Source of the DNA: Candolleomyces eurysporus
Taxonomy: Eukaryota; Basidiomycota; Agaricomycetes; Agaricales; Psathyrellaceae
NCBI GenBank assembly: GCA_027579435.1
Contig: JANBPK010000916.1
Location: forward strand, 1-18,263
Reading direction: 5' to 3'
Length of the DNA stretch: 18,263 bases
The notes under the pieces are model-generated. The model was given only the letters and a program-made list of their open reading frames with translations, was not told the DNA's origin and ran no database searches. A program made the position numbers and the translations under genes. Each line of letters begins with the position of its first letter. Positions within the stretch are counted from its first letter, which is position 1. Shown here piece by piece: positions 9,901-17,962 of this stretch.

Positions 9901-10769
9901 GCAAAACGGCTTGCTAATTCTTCTGTATTTGGAGGAAGTCCAGAGTGTGCAATGGTCACCGCGTTAAGCGGCTCGAGACTGTGCACAATCCTGAGACTTT
10001 TACCATCTTTCTTGAGGACGCAGAACCATCTACTGCGGTAAGAGGAACTTGAGGGTTCGTAGACCCCAGCCTTAATTTTGCTACGCATCATATCGCAGAC
10101 CGGCTCGAAGAGAAACGGAGGTATAGGTCTGTTTCCTTCCACCCAAGGGTCGTGCGGCGTCGTCGCAATGCGGACCGGTGCGAGAAAGTCTTCTCNAAAC
10201 TTGCCGCGTTCGGATTCCGTCCATGCAAAGGCTGCGTTCTGCTCNGCCATGAGATGATGCATCAATTTGCGTTCCTCTGGCCACCAGAAACCAGGGTGAG
10301 CCTTATCGAAGTCCTCCATTCTTTCTTGGGTGTACCTTCCTTTGGGTTCAAACTCNGGCGGCGTGGGTGAGAGTACAGGCATTCCTTCTAGAGGGTCGCC
10401 CGTAATATTTCGCACAATGCGAAACTCTTCAGGTAGCGTACCATAGACAGGTCGCACCTTCTTGTCGACAGGNTTATATTTCTTGCCCGTCGAAACTCCC
10501 TTTACCTTAGCCTCCTGAGCTTTTGGATTTCCCGAGGCCTGNGCTTGAGCAAAATTCTCTGCTACAGAGCTTAGGTACTGCTCAAAAATCTCCCTGTCAC
10601 CTTTATCTATACCAGGTTCTTGTAATGCATGTTGTAAATATATGATTTTCTTTTCTTCTTGCGTGAAAGTCNTCCCATCTTGNGGGGCCGCGGCAGATAN
10701 AATCCTAGGTACGCCATCTTCCGACATATCCAGGATCACCGCTATCTCCTCTCCTTGAAACGAGTTCAA
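6972..10769 (-). pseudogene. pol: Pol: reverse transcriptase, RNase H, integrase, with two in-frame stops
   Basis: One frame of about 1265 codons runs from 10769 to 6972 and is broken only by TAG at 7919-7917 and TGA at 7721-7719. Reverse transcriptase shows YRSRWFCVLKKDGKSLR and the catalytic FVDD (9689-9678) within FVDDVPVKGP. RNase H shows VDTSY, KRELYGIM, VEMDAKY and ADGLSRR. Integrase has the HHCC zinc finger (H-x4-H, then CQLC near 8090), the first catalytic Asp in HIDTM, the second in TDNGGPF, the Glu 34 residues later just after the TGA, and a C-terminal GPY/F-like module (KPRYLGPMVVV). No chromodomain is visible; the end is acidic (VEEGSESD). The first stop cuts the integrase core, so this copy could not make an active integrase without readthrough. 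Several N bases fall in the RNase H region (9071-9357). Confidence 0.88.
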
Positions 10770-11503
10770 ATCATCGAGGCNCGAAAAGAAGTGCCCATCT
10801 CTTTCCTAAACATNTCGGGAACTTCGCCCCGCGGGAATGATGGAACAACAACTCTCCTCCCTGAGTTCGGATCGGTGAACGTCATCATATGAGAACCATC
10901 AATATGGTTGGTAGACTGAGCGCTCATTACCGAAAGGAAAGGCCGCCCGAGAAGCACCTTATAAGCGGCATCCCNGACTATGTGAAGNTGCACATATGCA
11001 ACCACNCCTTCNCCACAGACGATAGGTACGTTTCTTGCAAGTCCTAGCGTTCTAGNCATGGTGCGGTTCGAGGATTGGAGACCAATAGTTAGGTCTGGAT
11101 CCCATGAGATCCCAAGATTCCTNGCCGCCNCCTCACTAGCTGAACACACCTGTGATCCTTCATCGAATATACATTCTTCGCGTCTCGCATGATTCACAAC
11201 CGGGAAAAAGACTCGAATCTTNTCTGAGTCAGTGGCAGTCACCATTCCTTTGACCTCNGCCCCTCCGTGCTCAGCCAGGAAAACCTCTACAGCATCTGGT
11301 ATAATAAGGCCTCCTTCCGGAACTTCTCCCGAGCCGTCCGACTCGTAGCACATAGGAACCGGTAAGTCTTGCAGTAAGACCTCCACNACTTNGTTCGATT
11401 CNCTTTCTTGTTTTTCCTCTTCTTCAGTGACATCTTCCACCGTTGCTCTCTGGGACGGCGCGATAGAACTAGGNTCCCCNGACCGCCTGGNTGGTGGCAT
11501 CAA
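10766..11503 (-). CDS. Retrotransposon aspartic protease region
   Basis: This frame of about 245 codons holds a retropepsin-like domain: FDEGSQVCSASE near 11168-11135 in the place of the usual D-S/T-G active site, and VLLGRPFLSVM downstream, matching the conserved GRPFL-type segment of Ty3-family proteases. The middle residue of the catalytic triplet is Glu instead of Ser or Thr, which is unusual and may reflect decay or a base error. The region before it is acidic (TEEEEKQE). It is +1 relative to the preceding ORF and -1 to pol; the pol frame already reads LDDLNSFQGEE before the protease stop, so the real join is probably near the N at 10781. Best read as part of one original Gag-Pol polyprotein. 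Confidence 0.7.
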   Translation of the reverse strand: MMPPXRRXGXPSSIAPSQRATVEDVTEEEEKQEXESNXXVEVLLQDLPVPMCYESDGSGEVPEGGLIIPDAVEVFLAEHGGXEVKGMVTATDSXKIRVFFPVVNHARREECIFDEGSQVCSASEXAXRNLGISWDPDLTIGLQSSNRTMXRTLGLARNVPIVCXEXVVAYVXLHIVXDAAYKVLLGRPFLSVMSAQSTNHIDGSHMMTFTDPNSGRRVVVPSFPRGEVPXMFRKEMGTSFXASMI

Positions 11504-12062
11504 TCTGAGAATATATAGCGGAAAGCTCAGTTAAGTAGCTGAGCGAGTCTTGACCCAAGTCGGTCATCACGTCTTCGAGGGTTTGCAACAGAGCACCTTG
11601 TAAACCTTCCATTTCTCCNGAGTTTGAGCGGGCCCACTTGCCTTGTTTCAGCAAGTTGATAGCCTCTTGTCGCNCCGCGGGAGATACGATAGCCAAATCT
11701 TGGAGCTTCATCGGGTGTGGTATAGAGAATATTTCTTTAATTATACCCGTAATCAGTCCTTTCCTGGCTTCCTTTAGTGCTCGTGCATTCTTTGGTGCGG
11801 TTGGCTGAGCCGGCACCACTTCTGGCNCCTTAGGCCTCCCGCCTTGAATAGGCTTTGTACGCAAAGGTGGAACTTCTACATACGGCATCAGTTTCTTTAC
11901 TGGCTCGATTATTTCCAGTCCACTTGGTTCTAACATGTTTTTAGATTTTTGTGATTTCTGAGATGCGTTGACTTTCTCGTTTCGGCCCTCCAGAGAGTCA
12001 CCCCGGTCCTTGTCAACGTTTTTCGAGGACCCATGGGTGCGATCTTTCNCGGGGCCTCTCAA
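11469..12062 (-). CDS. Linker region between Gag and protease
   Basis: About 197 codons with a Lys/Asp-rich start (KNVDKDRGDSLEGRNEKVN), then a Pro-rich stretch and the segment KGLITGIIKEIFSIPHPMKL, followed by a helical C-terminal part. As I recall, segments like this lie between Gag and protease in Ty3/gypsy elements of Agaricomycetes. It has no catalytic motif. It starts by overlapping the gag stop in the -1 frame at a run of five T (plus-strand A at 12061-12065), so it may be reached by slippage or may have been continuous before a one-base loss. It is not likely to be a separate gene. Confidence 0.6.
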   Translation of the reverse strand: MRGPXKDRTHGSSKNVDKDRGDSLEGRNEKVNASQKSQKSKNMLEPSGLEIIEPVKKLMPYVEVPPLRTKPIQGGRPKXPEVVPAQPTAPKNARALKEARKGLITGIIKEIFSIPHPMKLQDLAIVSPAXRQEAINLLKQGKWARSNXGEMEGLQGALLQTLEDVMTDLGQDSLSYLTELSAIYSQIDATXQAVXGX

Positions 12063-13486
12063 AAATCCTCTTGGTTGTTTGCTGCNGCNNGACGNGTCTG
12101 GAGCTGNTANTGNTCNGAAAGNTCCAATCGCTTAGTTAAGGCAGTCAACTGTTCNAAGATTTCNCGCGTNGTAGGTTCCTTAGGTACCTCGGCNACCGGT
12201 TTCTGGGCCNGCTTGAGNTGCTGAGCCACTTTGGTCAGGAACGACTGTTGGTCCCNCTTGAGCTGATTCATAGATTGTTGNAGGACTGAGTGGGTAANAG
12301 GTTCGTCNTACTGTTGATACAATACTTCATAAGCCTCTTCCTCTAACTCTTCGTATTCCTCCAANAAATTCAACTCGGCTTGGGCCNGCGCCTTCCACAT
12401 NNCNTCAACTCGTGCCTTCATAGTGGTNCCTTCNGGNACCTCTCGGGCCATCATGCTTCCTTTGCAGATTATCGTACTTCCTCTTTGAGAAATCTTTCCA
12501 CTCTCTATATCTTGTCGTACCGCCGGACACTGTGAGATGGTATGGGTCGACTGACCACAATACCAACAGTTGAAAGTAGCTCCTGCTGGTCGAGGGTACA
12601 TGCCAGGCCGCTGTCCTACCGCTTGGTTAGGAGGTCTGTAAGGTGCGCTAGGGGGTGCCGCTTTAATCGTAGTGGAGAAATTATCGAACTGAGTCGTCAA
12701 CAAGGACATGGACTTCTCAACCTTATCTAAGGTAGTGAAAACCTTTGCCATTTCTTCTGCCATAGACTCCTGCTTGACCCTTACTTCTTTTAGGCCAGCA
12801 GATTCCGCCCGATCTTTCAAGCCGCTCGAAGCTGCCGCTCGAGAGTAATCGGCTTGCTCTTCCACGTAAGTGAGAGCCCCAAAGGGCCCTACTGCAGCAG
12901 TGTCAACCATTTCCGTAGCAACCTTTATGACTTCATCCAACTTGTACGGATCCTCTTCGTCTCGCACCGGGTCAGTAGCGTCTCTAGAAGACACCAAACG
13001 ATTAAGCCTTTCACTGAGGCTCTCTCTGAAGGGAACCTTTAAACCCGTAATGAACTTGATAACCAAGTCTTGGTTCGCAGTTACTCCTATAGCGAGGAGC
13101 GGCTCCGCTTCAGCTTGAAAAGCCAAGGCAAATTCGTAAAAGGCGGACTTCTCATCCCTTCCAATAGGTCGCTCCTTAACCNTTCGGCAGAGGTCGTCCA
13201 AGCGGGCCATCGATCCCACATCATATCTCGACNTCTTTGGCAAGATCTGCANAACAGCCTTCCTCCATTCAGCNAGGTTGAATGGTTCTTTACCNCCTCT
13301 GAGGCGGCCCCACATTCGTGCCNTAGCANTGTCCAAGTAAGATAGAGNGTTCTTTATTATTTCTTCATCTTGTCCAGAAAGTCCCGCCNCCTGAGNGGCC
13401 ATCTCTACACCATCAAAGAACCTTGTCGCAGTCGACGGGTCCACGGGGTCGTACGTAGGGTGCTTGCCACTATAAGCAGCAGGCAT
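12059..13486 (-). CDS. gag: Gag capsid/nucleocapsid region
   Basis: The 475-codon frame starts at an ATG at 13486 (MPAAYSGKHPTYDPVDPST). It carries a helical capsid-like part (FYEFALAFQAEAEPLLAIG, then QDLVIKFITGLKVPF) and a CCHC zinc knuckle, CWYCGQSTHTISQC, near 12573-12532, the nucleic-acid binding signature of nucleocapsid. The 3' third contains many N bases (12086-12430) and is poorly defined. The ATG is probably not the true start: coding-like sequence with a matching style lies just upstream in another frame (MQEVRRGDRLALNARLK), separated by a run of four A, so a one-base loss probably split the N-terminus off. Confidence 0.82.
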   Translation of the reverse strand: MPAAYSGKHPTYDPVDPSTATRFFDGVEMAXQXAGLSGQDEEIIKNXLSYLDXAXARMWGRLRXGKEPFNXAEWRKAVXQILPKXSRYDVGSMARLDDLCRXVKERPIGRDEKSAFYEFALAFQAEAEPLLAIGVTANQDLVIKFITGLKVPFRESLSERLNRLVSSRDATDPVRDEEDPYKLDEVIKVATEMVDTAAVGPFGALTYVEEQADYSRAAASSGLKDRAESAGLKEVRVKQESMAEEMAKVFTTLDKVEKSMSLLTTQFDNFSTTIKAAPPSAPYRPPNQAVGQRPGMYPRPAGATFNCWYCGQSTHTISQCPAVRQDIESGKISQRGSTIICKGSMMAREXXEXTTMKARVXXMWKAXAQAELNXLEEYEELEEEAYEVLYQQXDEPXTHSVXQQSMNQLKXDQQSFLTKVAQXLKXAQKPXAEVPKEPXTXEIXEQLTALTKRLXLXXXXQLQXRXXAANNQEDF

Positions 13487-13860
13487 GCTTTTAACCGAGC
13501 GTTTAACGCCAGTCGGTCCCCCCGTCTCACTTCCTGCATGACTCGCACCGCGTGTTAATCAAGCGTGTTTTCTTTGCCTCATAAAATAGAAGAACTTAGA
13601 GCTGCCGCAATGTCTTCTGCTCGAGCCGTATGAAAAGTCGCTTCTCCGATATCTGAATTGGAGGGTTGTCTTTGAATCGTTCTTTTAGGTCTGCATGTAC
13701 GCCGCGTAGTTGGATAACTACTAATGTCAATTAAACCCGCCGTTTGAGAGTTCTGAGTACTACGTCCAATACTCTGAGCCCTCTCCAATTCTTGTCTTGT
13801 ATCTTCTCGATGAGACTCTTCTTCAGCCAGATAGTCCTCTGGTTTAGAACCTGGTCTCGC
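13487..13860 (-). pseudogene. Gag N-terminal extension, broken by stops
   Basis: Between the primer-binding site and the annotated gag ATG there is a coding-like frame: PEDYLAEEESHREDTRQELE leading to HTARAEDIAAALSSSIL, then TGA (13581-13579), GKENTLD, TAA (13557-13555), and HAVRVMQEVRRGDRLALNAR. All three parts share one frame, and a one-base loss in the A run at plus positions 13489-13492 would account for the jump into gag. The charged, helical character is like the N-terminal region of Gag. A further stop and frame uncertainty lie above 13860, so I cannot place the original start. Confidence 0.5.
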
Positions 13861-13953
13861 AAAATAAGACGTCTTGTTCGAGTCCGTTTTCTAGTTCGCT
13901 CCGTGCGAACTACACCCTCGCTTTCAAGAGAGATGAATAAAACAATTCACCCT

Positions 13954-13970
13954 CCTCACGGTGGGCTCCA
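13954..13970 (-). other. Primer-binding site of the Ty3/gypsy element
   Basis: On the minus strand, TGGAGCCCACCGTGAGG begins two bases after the LTR end (TCTTCA, then TT). The leading TGG pairs with a tRNA CCA end, and the placement directly after the LTR is canonical. I cannot name the tRNA from the sequence alone. Confidence 0.6.
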
Positions 13971-13972
13971 AA

Positions 13973-15226
13973 TGAAGAGATCGGAACGGCGAGACCACTA
14001 AAACACCAACACCACACACAACCCAACCAAGTAAGTCGAGCCGCGTGAGATCCTTAAGTCGGTGCTTTGTACCATAGTCGAGCCGCACGAAATCAAGTGC
14101 AAGTCGTGGGGGTAGTAGTGAGTATTAAGAATTAGTTAGATTCTTCTCTGCTAAAACCAGGGTTTCGAAGTGGGTAACACTTCACAACTCAAGTATCTTT
14201 GTCTTTTCCTTTAACAGATATCATGCCGCGCGAGATAAAAGTCACAAATCCAGTCGATTGCAAACGCAAAGTAACACAAATAAAACAGCAGTAATTCTCT
14301 GGGGAAAACTATGCTACAAAAGTCCGTTATATATATACTATCTGGAGCCGTGCAATCACCGGAGCTTGGTAAATAGGTGTACACAAGATTTATAAATAAA
14401 AGAGTCCAGGCCCCAGCTAGGGAAAAGAAAAAAAGAGATAAAAAAAGGGTATTGGATACGCCAAGGTGCCGCTGTGCCACTTCCAGGCCACGCCATGACT
14501 ATTAATAGATGCCTTTTGCCTTTTCTGGTGTGCCGAGTGAAATGCCAAAGTTGATCGAGGGTGGTCGGTCTACGGTTATACCAACCGCCGCCTTAGGTTG
14601 CCCTTGCTCGAGCCACGTGAGGAGGAGTCGGACCTCCGTCAATTGAGTAGTGTTGTCTTGGCAAATCCCTGGTGACCGCTTTCTGGGTATCTCTTTCCAC
14701 GAATGACCTTTCCTTTCAGAGTATTTCGAGCTCCTTTCTTGTGCCGCGCCAGCCATCATGCTGTTTGATGTGCCGGAACCTTGCTGCGCATCTCTTTTAT
14801 GTGCTTAGGGACTCGTCCCCACTGCTCTAGCACCGAATATACTCGATTAATGTGAGGCTGCGCGAGAGGTAAGGTTCCTTAAGTGCCTAGGAAACCCTCT
14901 CTATTGCCTAGTAGTGAAACCAGGTTNTTCTGCTGCAGGGNAGGCCGTNTGATCTGAAGCGGCGCCATCCGGCTAACATACTNAAACCCTAATCTCGGGT
15001 ATATGGCNGCGCGCCTCTAAGTCGGCAGTCCTCGAGTAGACTCCAACTCTTGCGAACCCAAGAGTAGCGTACTCTTTTCGTTATCCTTCGCACCGCGCGA
15101 GTTATCTTAATACCGGCAGGGTTTCGTAGTGTAGAGATTAGATTAGACACGACCGCGTATTGAATTATGAACTGTTTATTCAACAAAGTGGCATTTATTC
15201 GTGAAAAAGCGAACACGGTCGTATCA
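13973..15226 (-). repeat. Minus-oriented LTR (5' LTR of gag-pol, about 1.25 kb)
   Basis: On the minus strand it runs from TGATACGACCGTG (start at 15226) to ATCTCTTCA (end at 13973), a TG...CA structure followed by a primer-binding site. It aligns along its full length with the plus-oriented LTR at 3935, but with many differences, so the two are different subfamilies and not a pair made in one insertion. A TATATATATA box lies near 14329-14338. It contains several GCGGCTCGA-type motifs (on plus as TCGAGCCGC, for example near 14037 and 14077). N bases occur at 14927-15008. An 85-codon frame inside it (14759-14502) is not conserved in the other LTR. Confidence 0.82.
14329..14338 (-). promoter_or_regulatory. 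TATA box of the gag-pol LTR
   Basis: TATATATATA on the minus strand in TAGTATATATATAACGG, at the position matching the TATA box of the other LTR. It would drive genomic RNA and gag expression leftward. Confidence 0.55.
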
Positions 15227-15409
15227 ACGGATGATGTAATGTATGGATTACACCCACAGATTACACCCACGGATTTGGTCATGGATTGGGTGTCAACGGA
15301 TAAGTGTTCTATTTTTGTATTTATCCATGGGTCTCAGATTAAATCCAGGTGTTTTGAAACTCCGAATGCAAGATTGTGATCAATGTGCTGATTATCTCTA
15401 CTGGTCCCA
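15227..15409 (+). repeat. Subterminal region of the hAT element
   Basis: It starts at the outer end of the minus LTR and contains a 12 bp direct repeat GATTACACCCAC (15246-15257 and 15259-15270), followed by GGATTGGGTGT in reverse sense. Such short repeated and inverted motifs upstream of the transposase are typical of hAT subterminal regions. The true terminal inverted repeat is not recognisable and may have been removed by the gypsy insertion. Confidence 0.45.
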
Positions 15410-17962
15410 ATGGCCCCCTGTGCTCCCAGAGGGTGTACTAGAGCTCAAATTGCTGGCTCTGCTGGCTGTGGTTTTGGCAGAGGCCAAGGTTCTGGATCTG
15501 AGCAGCCTTCTAGCAGAGAATTAACTCCAGCCAACCCTTGTGCTCAAAATCCCACTCCTACCAGCAGATCTAACACTTCTGCTCAATCTCCCACCTCTCC
15601 TCAACCTACCCAGCTTACAGAAGGCAGTGTCTTTGGAGATAGGGATAAAGAATTTGATCTTGAAGTCAGCCCTGCCTCTTCTGAGGATGACAATCCTACC
15701 CCTGGTGATGCTCCACCTGTTCTGGTCTCCCCAACGAAAAGGTGTCGTGCATTTAAACCCATTGCATAGATGACTGATGCCCAAGTGTGGGATATGGATG
15801 ATGAAGACATTATTGGTACATAACACCATTCTTTTTGAATTCATTTATAATAATCATTATTTTACTGCAGATGCAGCACGAGCAACTTGGCGGTCCGATG
15901 TATACAATCATTTTGTTGTTGGGATCAAGAGAGTGAACAGCAATGACCCTGAGCTCTCTTCTGGGTTCATTTCCTTCACATTTACGTGTAAATCGGACCC
16001 CGAAACCCATCTACCACAAAGCCGTGCTCGAATGGCAACAAGTGATGGGACAAAGAACCTTCGTAACTCTGTTGCTTGATGCTTGGAGTACAACAAGATT
16101 GTACAGGCCCGATCTTCTGGTGCTGACTATCTTCCCTATTCCCCTGAGAACCATCGAGCATTAGTTGCAGTTTGCTGTGCTGCACAAAATCGCCCATACA
16201 ATATGATTGCTGATCCTGAGTATGTTGGCGAGGTTCAGATGCTCTGCCCTGGTACTCTTCTCCCTCATCCTACTACCATATCCAACGACGTTCAGAAAAT
16301 ATATCTGGGCATTTCCAAAGTCTTTCAGTCATATTTGGTGGTGAGTGCACATTTTCTTTTGAAAAATATTATGTCTGATTGTAAATCAGGATTCAGTATC
16401 ATCAGCCATCCATTTGGTCTTGGATGGCTTGACTGCACCTCTTGTTGCCTGCTACCTTGGCATTATTGCTGTCTGGTGTGTTGATGGGGTTATACATTGT
16501 TCAATCTTGGAGTTTATCCAGTATATCACACGATTATTTCTGCTTTTCTAGCAATGGCTTATCTTTATTTGGGTTGAAGGAGAGTCATACTGGGAAATAT
16601 CTGGCTCAGGAAATCAAGAACTGTCTGGAACGGTTTGGGATTTTACCCAAGGTATATTCTTTCAACTGTTTTTGTGAATATTCTAAACTTTGTTTTGTAG
16701 CTCTTTTCCTTGTGCATGGATAATGCTGGGAACTGCTCAAAAGCAGCCACTGAGCTTCAAATTATGGCACCATCCTTTCCTGGTAATCTAGGCCGTCTTC
16801 GTTGTTTAGCACACATTATCAACCTTGTTGCAAAGGCAAGTAATTTATTGCACTTGTAGTATTTTAACAGATTGTCAGGTGCTCTAGATTTTTCTTTCAT
16901 TTTTCTTCAAGCAGAAAAAAATGGAGNAAGGTTGCAAAAGCAGGGACAAACTGTAAATGAATTCATTCTACGGGTTTTTGCTTTTTCTAATCTCATCTCA
17001 TCTTAGCAGTTGAGTTTGAACTTGATGATGAAGGTGGAGAGTCAGAGTCAGATGTAGAAGAAGCTATCATTGAGGAGTCACAGGAGATTGCAGCTGCTCT
17101 TGAAGAAGAAGGTGGTGATGAAGCTGTTGGTGTCCATGATGCTGCAGTCACTGGATCCATGCGGCAGCAGGCTATTCAGATTATGAAGGTAGAGCATGAT
17201 GTTGTCATTGATCCTGAGACAGAGAAGGCCGCTCTTAGTATTATTCCTCGGGTATTTTTTTAACATCATTTTACTCTATCACTTATCTGATTTGTCTGGT
17301 TCACAGGTCTCTGGCTTTGCTCGTCGTATCAATGATTCTCCAACATTGAAAGAATCCTTTGACCAATTGGTGAAGATTGACCCCAATCTGGCTGGAACCA
17401 CTCAACGTTTGGCAAGACGAGTTCCAACCAGATGGAATTCTGATCTAGCTTGCCTTTGCAGCCATTTGGTCTTCAAGCAGGTTGTGGTTTCCATGACTGG
17501 ACGGTCTGAACTTTCATCTTACCATCTTTCCCCTCTTCAATGGGATCTGTTGAGAGATTTGATTGATGTGCTGCAGGTATGATTTTTATATCTAGCTTCT
17601 GTAATTGAGTTACTCACAATAGAACATGCAGCTATTTGAGCGGCTTACTGAGCTGTTCTCTAGGCCAGATGTTCCACTGATTGTGGAGGTCTATCCTATG
17701 TTGTTAAAGCTTGAGAAGTCACTCACAGCTCTATGTGATGACACATTACCCGCCCCAGCTGATGATGAGAGTGGTGATGACGATAATCTCAACACAGATC
17801 CAGTCTTCTGTGTTGCTGCACAAGCCTCACTACTAATGATTGAGAAGTACCGGGAGCTGTTGGATGAATGTGAGATTTATGCTATTGCTATAGGTATGTT
17901 GCATTGTTTGTATCACTAAGTTCTATTCTCACACCTATGTTACAGCTATGTGCCCTGACCAG
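15410..17962 (+). pseudogene. hAT-family transposase, degenerate and cut at its 3' end
   Basis: Exons can be followed from ATG 15410 (MAPCAPRGCTRAQ). Exon 1 ends 15815, exon 2 is 15871-16340 and exon 3 opens at 16390; later exons include 16701-16835, 17307-17576, 17632-17893 and 17946-17962, with in-phase short introns. hAT hallmarks are HLVLDGLTAPLVACYLG, SHTGKYLA, CMDNAGNC, CLAHIINLVAK and RVPTRWNSDLA, together the RNase H-like catalytic core with an inserted acidic region (about 17010-17251). In-frame stops occur at 15767 (TAG) and 16077 (TGA). One intron appears to use GC-AG (CAAAG/GCAAGT at 16836). Coding stops at CPDQ (17962), where an LTR begins; its first bases TGA make an immediate stop. 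The C-terminal dimerisation domain is lost beyond this point. Confidence 0.8.

Larger units (their letters stand above)
6972..15226 (-). mobile_element. Ty3/gypsy LTR retrotransposon, degenerate, without a matching 3' LTR
   Basis: Reading on the minus strand, the order is LTR (15226-13973), primer-binding site (13970-13954), gag with a zinc knuckle, a linker ORF, aspartic protease, reverse transcriptase, RNase H and integrase. This is the Ty3/gypsy order (integrase after RNase H). The coding region is broken by three frame changes in gag-pol, a fourth break near the gag start, and several in-frame stops. Past the pol stop at 6972 one would expect a polypurine tract and an LTR in the same orientation; instead there is gene X in antisense and an LTR in the opposite orientation. 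The element sits next to the 5' region of a hAT element at 15227. Its right flank begins ACGGA, and no direct duplicate of this was found on the left. Confidence 0.85.

Noticed and set aside
14502..14759. 85-codon minus-strand ORF inside the right LTR
   Set aside because: It lies in the U3-like part of the LTR and has no counterpart in the aligned left LTR, so it is probably a chance frame.
3935..17962. Treating the LTRs at 3935 and 17963 as the two ends of one element
   Set aside because: Orientation and similarity would allow it, but the right copy is joined directly to an intact hAT exon and the interior includes a minus-strand element with its own LTR. An independent insertion at 17963 is simpler.
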